A stretch of DNA of 19,545 nt from JANLSE01 sp038214135. Its GTDB lineage: Bacteria; Chloroflexota; Chloroflexia; Chloroflexales; Roseiflexaceae. Of the stretch, positions 1-6,546 are shown in pieces. Under the pieces are notes generated by a model. The model made no database searches and was not told where the DNA came from. It worked only from the letters and a program-made list of their open reading frames with translations. Position 1 is the stretch's first letter. Every line of letters starts with the position of its first letter. Made by a program: the position numbers and the translations under genes. The stretch is taken from positions 1 to 19,545 of the forward strand of contig JBBQSD010000121.1 in the NCBI GenBank assembly GCA_038214135.1, read 5' to 3'.

Positions 1-360
1 ATAGGAGTGAAACCGGATATTAATACTGTCAATTTCGCGAACCGGCACCGCGAACAGTTCGCCTAACAGTGGGGTAAGGACGTGGGCGATACCACGCTGG
101 CGGCGCACGGACATGTTCCAATCTGAAAGCTCAACCGTGATATCTACACCGTTGCGCTCCTGCGGTGTTTTCCCACCGACAAACAACTCAGCCGGGCCAT
201 AGCGGATGAAATGAACGGTGGTGCGTTCGCGCAGTTCCTCGCGGGTGAGCCGGCCGCGTGGTTGATAAAACAGATCAATGATCGCTGTTGTTAAGCGTTC
301 GGCGATTGTGACTCGCTGCTCAGCGTTTAATTCTGGGCAGGTGATTCGTAGATACGGCAT
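1..360 (-). CDS. tautomerase-family protein (3' part cut off by the window edge)
   Basis: The reading frame runs from ATG at 360 to the left edge, 120 codons with no stop, so the C-terminus is outside the window. The protein begins MPYLRIT, so Pro-2 becomes the N-terminal residue after Met removal. An N-terminal proline is the catalytic base of the 4-oxalocrotonate tautomerase superfamily. The start is supported by AAGGA 8 bases upstream. A long helix with ERLTTAIIDLF and the later strand DITVELSDW fit the beta-alpha-beta tautomerase fold. At 120 or more residues it is about twice the length of the small 4-OT subunits, so it is probably a two-unit or long type. The substrate cannot be told. 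It is the first of the series of minus-strand genes and is not tightly coupled to the neighbour at 648-1043. The family call rests on the N-terminus and overall pattern only. Confidence 0.65.
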   Translation of the reverse strand, partial: MPYLRITCPELNAEQRVTIAERLTTAIIDLFYQPRGRLTREELRERTTVHFIRYGPAELFVGGKTPQERNGVDITVELSDWNMSVRRQRGIAHVLTPLLGELFAVPVREIDSINIRFHSY

Positions 361-557
361 GCAGCTATCCTTGGCGGATGTTGAGCACTCGAGAATGAGC
401 AGACTATACCGCAGGCGGTGCGATGGCGCAAGCGCGTATCATTTGCCAACAGGGCAGGAATAATGACGCATGATTTGTAGCTGTGGAAAGGGAGGCGGTT
501 GATAGTGCCGCCGAACGGGGTGCTCATAAGCTGCCGCCCGGCGACCCACAACCCCCT

Positions 558-611
558 AAAATCGCCCTGATTCCCACGCCGGAGGCGGTCGGCTTGATGG
601 GCATGTTAGCC
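558..611. repeat. degenerate repeat copy 1, attC-like 3' half
   Basis: It contains a 17-base block AAAATCGCCCTGATTCC (558-574), a 12-base spacer, GGTCGGCTTGA (587-597), seven bases, and GTTAGCC (605-611). The same blocks in the same order occur at 2451-2496, there ending GTTGGGC. A GTCGGCTT-type box, seven bases, then a GTTRRRY-like box is the layout I know for the 3' end of integron attC sites. This copy departs from GTTRRRY at one position. It lies downstream of the toxin gene on the minus strand. Attribution to an integron is inference. Confidence 0.4.
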
Positions 612-647
612 TGCGTGCTGGTATCCTTTCGCAGGTATACCAAGCAA

Positions 648-1043
648 TTACGGATAGGGGAGCAACAACAGATCGGAAATAAACTGATAATCGCGCTGGT
701 TTTTTGAGGCAAGGGGGATGCGTTGAGTCAGCGCTGTTGCTGCGACAAACGCATCTGCAAGCAATAGTCCGTGGCTGAGCCGGTACTGCCGAATCAGATC
801 AGTTGCACGATCAGCAATGGCTTCGTTTGTCTTCACGACCACAAATCGTTGCAGAAATCGCTCGATTTTCCGAAGTTCCGTTTTGTTGCGCGCACCGATC
901 ATGAGTTCAAGGACAGTAATCGTACTGACGAGCAACCGATACTGCTGCTCTTTATCGTGAACATAGATGATGGCTTCCGGAATGCCACGACCAACATCAA
1001 TTAAAATATCCGTATCGATCACCAGATCAGGCGTTGTGGTCAT
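648..1043 (-). CDS. vapC: VapC-type PIN-domain ribonuclease toxin
   Basis: This is a 131-residue PIN-domain protein, the normal length for a VapC toxin, which cleaves RNA in the cytoplasm when its antitoxin is lost. The acidic metal-binding residues are visible: D10 in LVIDTDILID, E46 in TVLELMIGAR, D97 in LLLADAFVAA and D118 in SKNQRDYQFI. The frame stays open further upstream, but ATG at 1043 is chosen. It gives the PIN start a few residues before the first Asp, it has AGGAG 6 bases upstream, and it overlaps the antitoxin gene by 17 bases, the usual arrangement for co-translated pairs. It is expressed from the antitoxin promoter. The exact RNA target cannot be predicted. Confidence 0.9.
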   Translation of the reverse strand: MTTTPDLVIDTDILIDVGRGIPEAIIYVHDKEQQYRLLVSTITVLELMIGARNKTELRKIERFLQRFVVVKTNEAIADRATDLIRQYRLSHGLLLADAFVAATALTQRIPLASKNQRDYQFISDLLLLPYP

Positions 1044-1269
1044 GCCACTCCTGCTTTCGGGTCGCACGAACCCAGGCAGTACTTTCCGAGATATCGGTAC
1101 GGGCTTCCCAAATACCCACAAATGGCTCATCCGCAAGCGCCGTTGGTGCGGGTTCATTCGTCGAGAGCGTACGATATTTGGTACGCAAGAACGCGATGAA
1201 ATCGGTTATCTGATGTTGTGCTTCATTGGGAAGCGAACGATAGGCTTGCCATAAGGTTTTCTGATCCAT
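1027..1269 (-). CDS. VapB-like antitoxin, DUF2281 type
   Basis: This is an 80-residue protein. Its N-terminal half (LWQAYRSLPNEAQHQITDFI) matches the DUF2281 helix-turn-helix pattern seen in antitoxins paired with PIN toxins. Its C-terminal half (EPFVGIWEARTDISESTAWV, then RATRKQEW) matches the toxin-wrapping tail typical of these antitoxins. The ATG at 1269 is preferred over the one at 1299 because GGAGG (complement of 1276-1280) sits six bases before it. The product should neutralise the PIN protein encoded by the overlapping downstream gene and, with it, repress its own promoter. A CCATATGG palindrome over the -10 region (1310-1317) is a candidate operator. Confidence 0.82.
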   Translation of the reverse strand: MDQKTLWQAYRSLPNEAQHQITDFIAFLRTKYRTLSTNEPAPTALADEPFVGIWEARTDISESTAWVRATRKQEWHDHNA

Positions 1270-1303
1270 CACATGCCTCCACATCGAACGTCGCTGCATA
1301 ACA

Positions 1304-1317
1304 AGTATACCATATGG
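1304..1317 (-). promoter_or_regulatory. extended -10 promoter with overlapping palindrome, toxin-antitoxin operon
   Basis: On the minus strand TGGTATACT (1312-1304) matches an extended -10 element (TGnTATAAT). No good -35 box lies 16-18 bases further up, as is common for extended -10 promoters. The 8-base palindrome CCATATGG (1310-1317) overlaps it and could be bound by the antitoxin-toxin complex. Predicted transcription starts near 1297, leaving a leader of about 28 bases that contains the GGAGG ribosome-binding site. The operator role is inference. Confidence 0.5.
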
Positions 1318-1389
1318 CGCTTGATGACCATGATCCGGTAGGGGGTGTCCCTTCTATTGATGAAGGAGCGAGCAGGCAGATTTGAAGTT

Positions 1390-1453
1390 GGAACGGTGTT
1401 TCATCACGCAGGCTAACTCTTATTGGACGGCCTGCGATGACGCGCACCGTTCC
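1390..1453. repeat. 64-base imperfect hairpin downstream of the unknown gene
   Basis: Outer arms GGAACGGTG (1390-1398) and CACCGTTCC (1445-1453) are perfect complements. Inside them CGCAGGC (1407-1413) pairs with GCCTGCG (1430-1436), and CATC (1402-1405) can pair with GATG (1436-1439) if one base shifts. It begins 25 bases after the stop codon at 1478. It could act as a transcription terminator or mRNA stabiliser, but there is no clear T-run. It could also be a small mobile palindromic element. Confidence 0.5.
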
Positions 1454-1477
1454 TCCGAACTGCGTTGCCGAGATGAG

Positions 1478-2314
1478 TCATTTATATGTATAGGCAGCGA
1501 ACGCTAATTGACCAGCGCTCTGAGGATCACCCGCAGGGGCGGTGACAAATGAGTGACCCTGCCATGTGGGCAACGTCTGGGGAAACCACCCGCAATTGAC
1601 GGTATACCCATCCACAGCGGGCCGAATGGTCATGCCTTCTCCCTCGGCATGTTCAGGAGTCAGGAGAATACCATCCTGAGAGCGCTCAATGAACATCAGG
1701 TTGGCAATGGTTGTTGTTTGGAGATAGTCGAGCAGGAGTGCCATACGTTGCAGATATGGTGCCTGGCGTGGCGAAGCCGTCGCGCTTTGCTCGATGAAGG
1801 ACTGCCGCAAAGCCTCCAGATTGTGGGCAATCTGCTTTGGGTACCACGGGAACGGGAGCGGCACGGTGAGATCAATAACGCTTGGATGCCGTCCGATAGC
1901 GCGCATCCGCCGTGTGGGAGGATGACGCGGCGCATCCGCCAGCAGATCCGCGAGCATGGAACATGTAGAGGCGCGATCCCGCGCGATGCCAACATGGGTG
2001 GCCTGCGCGGCGACCCACACCAGGTTTTGTGCACTTGGCGCGGAGTGGAGCGGCCAGTACCGTTCCAACCGATACTGTGCCTGATCCCACGCGATACGAC
2101 CGAACCCAATCTGGGCATCATTCGCTGCATCGAGGATCAGTCCATTGTTGGCAACATGGCACCAGACGGTCATATCGGGAGGTACCGTCTCAAGTGTGGT
2201 TGCAAGGGCGTGCAACTGCCGCGCGTGTTCGCTGTTCAGGGGCGAAACAGACGCATGTGGCGATCGCTGTGTGAAGAGTTGGCCGCCTTGTTGGGTAATC
2301 AGCTGTAACTGCAT
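1478..2314 (-). CDS. hypothetical protein, no recognised family
   Basis: This is a protein of 278 residues that I do not recognise. It has no signal peptide or membrane segment by eye. It is rich in Ala, Gln, Leu and Pro, with several Trp residues (VWCHVANN, RIAWDQAQY, NLVWVAAQ). A central stretch PLPFPWYPKQIAHNLEALRQ is followed by helical sequence, and the C-terminal part has beta-type pattern ending QLAFAAYTYK. The frame is open upstream to a TTG at 2371 and an ATG at 2353, neither with a ribosome-binding site. ATG at 2314 is chosen because a good promoter ends six bases before it, suggesting a leaderless mRNA. It is a stand-alone gene between the toxin-antitoxin pair and the Uma2 gene. 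Its position between two attC-like repeats hints at a cassette-borne accessory gene. No function is proposed. Confidence 0.6.
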   Translation of the reverse strand: MQLQLITQQGGQLFTQRSPHASVSPLNSEHARQLHALATTLETVPPDMTVWCHVANNGLILDAANDAQIGFGRIAWDQAQYRLERYWPLHSAPSAQNLVWVAAQATHVGIARDRASTCSMLADLLADAPRHPPTRRMRAIGRHPSVIDLTVPLPFPWYPKQIAHNLEALRQSFIEQSATASPRQAPYLQRMALLLDYLQTTTIANLMFIERSQDGILLTPEHAEGEGMTIRPAVDGYTVNCGWFPQTLPTWQGHSFVTAPAGDPQSAGQLAFAAYTYK

Positions 2315-2320
2315 AACGGA

Positions 2321-2349
2321 AGTATATGCGAAACCAAAGGCAACTGCAA
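2321..2349 (-). promoter_or_regulatory. sigma-70-like promoter giving an apparently leaderless transcript
   Basis: On the minus strand TTGCAG (2349-2344), a 17-base spacer and TATACT (2326-2321) form a good -35/-10 pair. Six bases after the -10 comes the ATG at 2314, which is where transcription would be expected to start. No ribosome-binding site is present before that ATG. Both facts fit leaderless translation. Confidence 0.5.
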
Positions 2350-2418
2350 TCATCGTGGCGGTGCTGTCCAACGCTGGCGCTAAGCCGCCTGCCGATGGAT
2401 TGGCACAATGTTTTCCTG

Positions 2419-2496
2419 ACCGAAACGCGCTGTATCAGCCACGACGTTCCAAAATCGCCCTGATTCCGGCAGGTCGGCTTGAGCGCTTTGTTGGGC
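2419..2496. repeat. degenerate repeat copy 2, attC-like element
   Basis: The block AAAATCGCCCTGATTCC (2451-2467), four bases, GGTCGGCTTGA (2472-2482), seven bases and GTTGGGC (2490-2496, a perfect GTTRRRY) repeats the layout at 558-611. The left side (2421-2445, with CGAAACGCGC and TCAGCCACGAC) is roughly complementary to the right side, with unpaired bases. This is what an attC hairpin looks like, with the 17-base block in the loop. It lies just after the stop of the Uma2 gene. No integron integrase is in view, so this is a candidate only. Confidence 0.42.
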
Positions 2497-2513
2497 CGGT
2501 GATGCACACCGCG

Positions 2514-3092
2514 TTATGCTTGGTTGAAGGATATTTTTTCATAGATATCGGCAATGAGCACCGTACACCCAACCGATGCGATGGTCAGCGTCGGCGCTGG
2601 TGGTGCCACCGATGACAAGAGCCACATATCATTCGCATGCCGAATATACTGATCGATGTAGGGCTCATCTTGCGCAATCAGAATATATTCTTGCAGCGTC
2701 TCAATCGTACGATAGTGCTGGAACTTTTTCCCCCGATCATACCGCTCCGTTGAAGGGGAAAGAATTTCAATCAGCACCATCGGATTCAGGAGCGTATCAT
2801 GGATGGTATCATCAAAGAGCGGTTGCCCACAGAGAATCGAGAGATCGGGATAGGTATAGAGGCCGGTCTGGCTGACCTTGACGCGCATATCACTGGAATA
2901 GACGGTACATGGTCGCGTGCGCAGTTGGGTATAGACGGCCGCATAGAGACTGCCGGTAATCAGGTTATGCCGTTCACTGGCCCCGGCTTGGGCAATGATC
3001 TGTCCCGCAGCGTACTCATGCTTTTCGGAGCTCGCTCGCTCAAAGGCAAGATAGTCCGCGATGGATGGTAAGGTGGTGGACTGAACCGACAT
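2514..3092 (-). CDS. Uma2-family (DUF820) PD-(D/E)XK nuclease-fold protein
   Basis: This is a 192-residue protein of the Uma2/DUF820 family, which has a restriction-endonuclease-like fold and is abundant in Chloroflexota and Cyanobacteria; its cellular role is mostly unknown. Family marks are visible: the N-terminal IADYLAFERASSEKHEYAAG, S66-S67-D68 in VYSSDMRVKV, YPDLSILC with D83, VLIEILSPSTERYDRGKKF with E109, and Y127 followed by the strand EYILIAQ. D83 and E109 are the likely metal ligands of the nuclease core. The frame is open for a further 61 codons upstream. ATG at 3092 is chosen because GAGGAG lies six bases before it and the family usually starts there. It has its own strong promoter (3145-3173). 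Nuclease activity is inferred from the fold only. Confidence 0.85.
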   Translation of the reverse strand: MSVQSTTLPSIADYLAFERASSEKHEYAAGQIIAQAGASERHNLITGSLYAAVYTQLRTRPCTVYSSDMRVKVSQTGLYTYPDLSILCGQPLFDDTIHDTLLNPMVLIEILSPSTERYDRGKKFQHYRTIETLQEYILIAQDEPYIDQYIRHANDMWLLSSVAPPAPTLTIASVGCTVLIADIYEKISFNQA

Positions 3093-3144
3093 GGAGCGCT
3101 CCTCGTGTCCACAGAGCCACAGTAGGCCGTCTGATATATCGGTG

Positions 3145-3173
3145 ATCATAGCAGGATGTTGGAGCGATGGCAA
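3145..3173 (-). promoter_or_regulatory. strong sigma-70-like promoter of the Uma2 gene
   Basis: On the minus strand TTGCCA (3173-3168) is followed after 17 bases by TATGAT (3150-3145), which is preceded by TGC, an extended -10. The -35 box matches consensus at five of six positions. The start would be near 3138, giving a leader of about 45 bases with GAGGAG close to the ATG at 3092. It also argues against the longer upstream open frame. Confidence 0.6.
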
Positions 3174-3325
3174 GTTTGTGCCGTCTGTCACAGACCGGGC
3201 GTGATGCGATGAGCAGCGTGTATATTGCGACATGTTCGATAAACCGGCCCAACATGCCATTGTAACGATGTGCAATCACCCACCATAGTCGCATCGTACA
3301 GCTGCGCTCGAACAAACACTACCTA

Positions 3326-3342
3326 GCAACAGATCATGTTGC
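3326..3342. terminator. weak hairpin after the creatininase gene
   Basis: GCAACA (3326-3331) and TGTTGC (3337-3342) form a six-pair stem with a five-base loop about 31 bases beyond the stop at 3373. On the minus strand it is followed by a modestly T-rich stretch (GTGTTTGTTC). It is a possible end of the 4865-3373 transcript, but the stem is short. Confidence 0.25.
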
Positions 3343-3372
3343 AGGTTTGGTCTTTTATACCCCTCCACACAA

Positions 3373-4143
3373 TCACACCACCTCGGATGTGGCACTGGCC
3401 TGCTGATGGAATGCACTAAAGGCGTGGGCGACCTCTTGTACAATCACGCCGAGGTAGCGCTCACCGCGCTCGGCACTGGCCAGATCCGGGCTGTCGGTGT
3501 AGCCATTGATGCGCTGCCAGGCACCATGCAGTTCTGTGCGATAGGGTGCCGTACCACGCGGATCGGTGCTGCCTGGGTCATCGCGATGCGGGCGCGGCTC
3601 GCGAATCAGTGCCGGATGTAGCGCTAGCATGAGTGAGGTCTCGAACATGCCAGCATGGCCAGGCAGCCCGCCCTGACGATGGGCATCAATGGCGATCAAT
3701 CCATCCCAGGCGATCGACCAGTAGGATGCGGCGGCAATATTGGCCGGATGTCGTAATGCCATGTCCCGTGCAACGAGCTGGATTAGTTCGTTATTGCCAC
3801 CATGTCCATTCAGAATAAAGATCCGCCGGAACCCACCAACGATCAGCGATTCGACAAGATCACCAACTGTGCGTAGATAGGTCTCGGTGCTGATCGAGAG
3901 TGTGCCGCCAAATGGAAGATGGTGGTGCGAACTTCCATAGGGCAGTGTTGGTGCTACCAGTACGGGGATCTGCCCCGCCAATGCGTCGGCTGCCGCATGG
4001 GCAATGTGGGTCACCGCATAGGTGTCGACACCAACCGGCAGGTGTGGCCCGTGCTGCTCGGTTGCGCCAACAGGTAACACGACCAGTGCCTGCGGAGTGA
4101 TTGCCCGCAACTCCTCGCGGGTGTATTCCTCATAGTGTGTCAT
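3373..4143 (-). CDS. creatininase-family amidohydrolase
   Basis: This is a 256-residue protein of the creatininase/creatinine amidohydrolase family, metal-dependent cytosolic hydrolases of cyclic amides and related compounds. Diagnostic motifs are VGATEQHGPHLPVGVD (E29, H31, D40 as likely metal ligands), SSHHHLPFGGTLS, FILNGHGGN (H114) and GHAGMFETSLML (E168). Length is normal for the family. ATG at 4143 has AGGAGA five bases upstream. It overlaps the stop of the preceding epimerase gene by one base (TGATG), so translation is probably coupled. An open frame continuing upstream inside the epimerase gene is a shadow. Many members near sugar-catabolic genes have unknown substrates, so creatinine itself is not implied. 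With the epimerase and the enolase-superfamily enzyme it probably belongs to one degradation pathway. Confidence 0.88.
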   Translation of the reverse strand: MTHYEEYTREELRAITPQALVVLPVGATEQHGPHLPVGVDTYAVTHIAHAAADALAGQIPVLVAPTLPYGSSHHHLPFGGTLSISTETYLRTVGDLVESLIVGGFRRIFILNGHGGNNELIQLVARDMALRHPANIAAASYWSIAWDGLIAIDAHRQGGLPGHAGMFETSLMLALHPALIREPRPHRDDPGSTDPRGTAPYRTELHGAWQRINGYTDSPDLASAERGERYLGVIVQEVAHAFSAFHQQASATSEVV

Positions 4144-4865
4144 CAACTCTCCTGCTTGCCTGATGGGCGTAGTTCTGGCTGCCAGCCAAGCAGCCGTGCC
4201 GCCTTCGACATATTCATGATCGATTGCTGATAATCGCCACTGATCGTAAAGGTCTGGAACCCGGCGCGATAGCTGAGCGCAGCCTGGATCGCTCGTGCAA
4301 CATCGCTGGCAGCAGTTGCAAGGATTGGCTTGCCTGGCTGTGCCTCCGCGCACCAGACATCATCCGGGGTTGGGAAGCACAACCGCAGCGCATTGGCACT
4401 CATGCCCCACTCACGGGTCGCATTCCGGCAGATCTCCTCGCCAAAGCGCTTGGTCACACCATAGAAGTGGGTACTATCAGGGGTGAGATCCTCATCCGCA
4501 AAATAACGGTTGGTCAGTTCGCCAGCATAGATCGACATACTGCTGGTATACACCACATGCGCTACAGTGGCTCGCTGGGCGGCAAGCAGCGCCAGATAGA
4601 TGCCCTTCACGCTCACATCGAAGTTGCTGGTGACGCTTTCGATTGCCTCGTAGTCCTTTCGGCCCATTGCCATGTAGAGAACCGCATCTACCCCAAGAAC
4701 AGCATTCGCCAGCGCCGTGTAATCACCAACATTGCCCTCAACATATTCCCAGGTCGGATCGATCGGCGGACGCATGTCGAACACACGCACGCGATGCTGC
4801 TGGGCAATGATTGGCAGCACCAACCCGCCCAGGTAGCCGGATCCACCAATCACAAGCACATGCAT
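4143..4865 (-). CDS. NAD-dependent epimerase/dehydratase family protein (extended SDR type)
   Basis: This is a 240-residue cytosolic Rossmann-fold oxidoreductase. The NAD-binding glycine motif GGSGYLGG is at residues 7-14. D30 at the end of strand 2 (RVRVFDMRPP) suggests NAD rather than NADP. The catalytic set is visible as TSSMSIY (S108/S109) and YGVTK (Y135, K139). At 240 residues it is shorter than typical 300-330-residue sugar epimerases and resembles the small uronate dehydrogenase-like members, which would fit sugar-acid metabolism; that is inference. The ATG at 4865 has CGGAGAA about six bases upstream. The stop overlaps the creatininase start. Between this gene and the enolase-superfamily gene lies a 229-base repeat block, so whether all three share one transcript is uncertain. 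Confidence 0.85.
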   Translation of the reverse strand: MHVLVIGGSGYLGGLVLPIIAQQHRVRVFDMRPPIDPTWEYVEGNVGDYTALANAVLGVDAVLYMAMGRKDYEAIESVTSNFDVSVKGIYLALLAAQRATVAHVVYTSSMSIYAGELTNRYFADEDLTPDSTHFYGVTKRFGEEICRNATREWGMSANALRLCFPTPDDVWCAEAQPGKPILATAASDVARAIQAALSYRAGFQTFTISGDYQQSIMNMSKAARLLGWQPELRPSGKQES

Positions 4866-4877
4866 GATCGTTCTCCG

Positions 4878-4976
4878 TTAGTACCCTCATCCCCCAGCCC
4901 CTGCTCCCATTGCCAGGGAGAAGGGGCTTAGTACCCTCATCCCCCAGCCCCTGCTCCCATTGCCAGGGAGCAGGGG
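4878..4976. repeat. two tandem copies of a GC-rich palindromic repeat
   Basis: A 43-base unit beginning TTAGTACCCTCATCCCCCAG occurs at 4878-4920 and again, identical, at 4928-4970 (period 50). Each unit plus its flank makes a hairpin. Copy 2 is perfect: CCCCTGCTCCC (4948-4958) with GGGAGCAGGGG (4966-4976) around a seven-base loop. Copy 1 has one mismatch (GGGAGAAGGGG). Its first bases touch the ribosome-binding region of the epimerase gene. The same palindrome occurs inside the methyltransferase gene at 12048-12073. Confidence 0.85.
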
Positions 4977-5002
4977 AGCAGTTGATCCATTGAGTTCGAG
5001 TA

Positions 5003-5028
5003 AGGGGGGGTCGCGAACCGCCCCCTAC
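5003..5028. repeat. degenerate copy of the GGTTCGCGAACC palindrome
   Basis: TCGCGAACCGCCCCCTA preceded by a run of seven Gs is a damaged copy of the palindrome seen intact at 19475-19494. The right arm is kept, and the left arm has lost the C and one T. The 229 bases between the genes at 4865 and 5095 hold only this and the tandem repeat at 4878-4976. Confidence 0.6.
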
Positions 5029-5094
5029 TGTCATGGTCAGTCGTAGAATGAGTTGTGCCGAGAATATATATGACATCACCAGCCTATGACCTGT

Positions 5095-6369
5095 TTACAG
5101 ACTGCGCTGATCCTGGATCGGGCCAAGCAGGGCGCGTGCGTAGAGCTCAGCCCATTCGGGTGATCCATCATCGGGGTGAACCTCCATGCGTACCCCACGC
5201 TCCTGCACCGGCTGGTTGCCAGCCCAGAAATCGTCCCAGCATTGTGGGCGCATGTGGGTATAGTGCATCACCCGCCCACTCGGCCAGACCACCGAGAGCA
5301 GCAGGCGTGGTTGTGGGTGTTCATAGGGCGGCTGCATACGATAGCGCATGAGCGCATGCTGGTCGATCTCAATGCCCAACCCAGGCAGCTCAGGGGTTTT
5401 CACAAAGCCGCCTTGGATGGTCAGCGGATCGGCCAACATGTCATCGGCATAGTTATTCATACAGTTCACGCTTGGCCATTGGGCGAAGGGCAGCACAGCG
5501 CCAAGATGGGCCGAAAACGCCGTCGTGATGCCCGTCCCAACAAGTTGGAGCCAGAATGGCTTCTCGAACGCGCCCGCCAATGTGCCCTGCCGCAGGACGC
5601 TGGCAGCTCCGCCGCTGACCACAAATCCGTCGCAGACCATATCACGCACGACGGTGGGGAAGGGCGGTTCGCCAAAGTGTAGCGCAATCGGTCGGGTGGT
5701 CTTCTGGCGCAGCAAGCGTTGCCCCTCCACATCGTGCTGCATGATTGGCGATTCATAGATCGCCACACGTGGGTACTGATCGAGTGCGGCGAGCACTGGT
5801 GCAGCATTCCCGACATTCAGCAGCATATTATTCCAATCCAGATCCAGCCGGAAGTATGGCGGCGTCACCGCGCTGATCGCCTCGATCTGCTCATAGACAT
5901 CCCACCAGGGCCGGATCTTGATCTTATAGGCGGTGTAGCCCGCTGCCAACGCTGCCTGCGCTTCTGCTGCATTTGCCTCCGGCGACATATCGATATTCCA
6001 CCAGGCGATTGGGCACCATGTCCGAACGCGTGGTAGGTTGAACAGCCGGTAGGCTGGTACCTCAAGCGCCTTGCCAACCAGATCATAGAGTGCCATTTGC
6101 AGCCCAGCGCCCAGTGAGTCATCGCCAAGAAAATCGGCGGGGTTCTTGCCGAGCACCCGCTGGATGGCCGCATCGGAAACCCGCCCCCAAGTATAGTGCA
6201 GGATTGTCTCGCCATACCCAACCAGATCCGGAACATCTGTTGTGATCCGGATGACCTCTGAGATGCGCCACTGCCAGACTTCGCGGGCATTCCACTCCGC
6301 ACAGCGTGGCGTGAATGGCACATCGATCACGATCCGCTCGACATCACGGATACGCAGACCCGTTTGCAT
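5095..6369 (-). CDS. enolase-superfamily enzyme (mandelate racemase/muconate lactonizing type)
   Basis: This is a 424-residue enzyme of the enolase superfamily, which uses a divalent metal to stabilise an enolate during dehydration, racemisation or cycloisomerisation of carboxylates. Seen: an N-terminal capping domain ending GYGE (51-54), the general-base motif YKIKIRP (K149, K151), the first metal ligand in FRLDLDWNN (D176/D178), the second in AIYESPI (E206), a probable third in LHFGEPP (E234), and a conserved His in FSAHLGA (H288). About 70 extra residues follow the barrel (from about 355), with many aromatic residues. The frame is open for 87 codons upstream, but that part translates a repeat. 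ATG at 6369 has AGGA seven bases before it and an IRDVERIVIDV strand follows. It is the first gene of the probable sugar-acid cluster. The exact reaction cannot be told; a dehydratase is likeliest. Confidence 0.82.
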   Translation of the reverse strand: MQTGLRIRDVERIVIDVPFTPRCAEWNAREVWQWRISEVIRITTDVPDLVGYGETILHYTWGRVSDAAIQRVLGKNPADFLGDDSLGAGLQMALYDLVGKALEVPAYRLFNLPRVRTWCPIAWWNIDMSPEANAAEAQAALAAGYTAYKIKIRPWWDVYEQIEAISAVTPPYFRLDLDWNNMLLNVGNAAPVLAALDQYPRVAIYESPIMQHDVEGQRLLRQKTTRPIALHFGEPPFPTVVRDMVCDGFVVSGGAASVLRQGTLAGAFEKPFWLQLVGTGITTAFSAHLGAVLPFAQWPSVNCMNNYADDMLADPLTIQGGFVKTPELPGLGIEIDQHALMRYRMQPPYEHPQPRLLLSVVWPSGRVMHYTHMRPQCWDDFWAGNQPVQERGVRMEVHPDDGSPEWAELYARALLGPIQDQRSL

Positions 6370-6414
6370 CGCCTGATCCTTCCTGCTCGATCTGTTTGCA
6401 TGAGAGCAGAGGCT

Positions 6415-6420
6415 ATTATA
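6415..6420 (-). promoter_or_regulatory. perfect -10 box upstream of the enolase-superfamily gene
   Basis: TATAAT on the minus strand lies 45 bases before the ATG at 6369. The hexamer 17 bases further up (CCAATA) is a poor -35 box, so an activator may be needed. The element lies between the gene and the repeat block that begins near 6455. Confidence 0.4.
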
Positions 6421-6454
6421 AGGCTGATAAGGGGTTTTATTGGGCGATGCGCCC

Positions 6455-6491
6455 TCACCCCCGGCCCCCTCTCCCACGCCGGGGAGAGGGG
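6455..6491. repeat. palindromic repeat of the CCCCTCTCCC/GGGAGAGGGG family
   Basis: CCCCTCTCCC (6466-6475) pairs with GGGAGAGGGG (6482-6491) over a six-base loop, preceded by CCCTCACCCCCGG. The same unit is seen in coding sequence at 10411-10452 and 11719-11741, and downstream of the haem protein at 13526-13548. The 388 bases from 6370 to 6757 contain no gene, only this repeat, the tandem 74-base repeat and the palindrome at 6738-6757. Confidence 0.8.
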
Positions 6492-6546
6492 AATTGCCCG
6501 CAATGATTATCTGTTGGCAACGATCCATCCATCGCCCGCGATGGCC

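Noticed and set aside
1553..2308. Plus-strand open frame of 251 codons opposite the unknown gene
   Set aside because: It would be in the reverse direction to all neighbours, and its protein is Cys/Arg-rich without a domain. The minus frame has a promoter and better composition, though both are unrecognised, so this is the less certain of the rejected shadows.
3093..3275. 61-codon upstream extension of the Uma2 frame
   Set aside because: A strong promoter with a start near 3138 and a GAGGAG site before 3092 show the shorter start.
4738..5079. Minus-strand frame of 113 codons over the tandem repeat upstream of the epimerase
   Set aside because: Its sequence is repeat translation and it overlaps the start of a well-supported gene in another frame.
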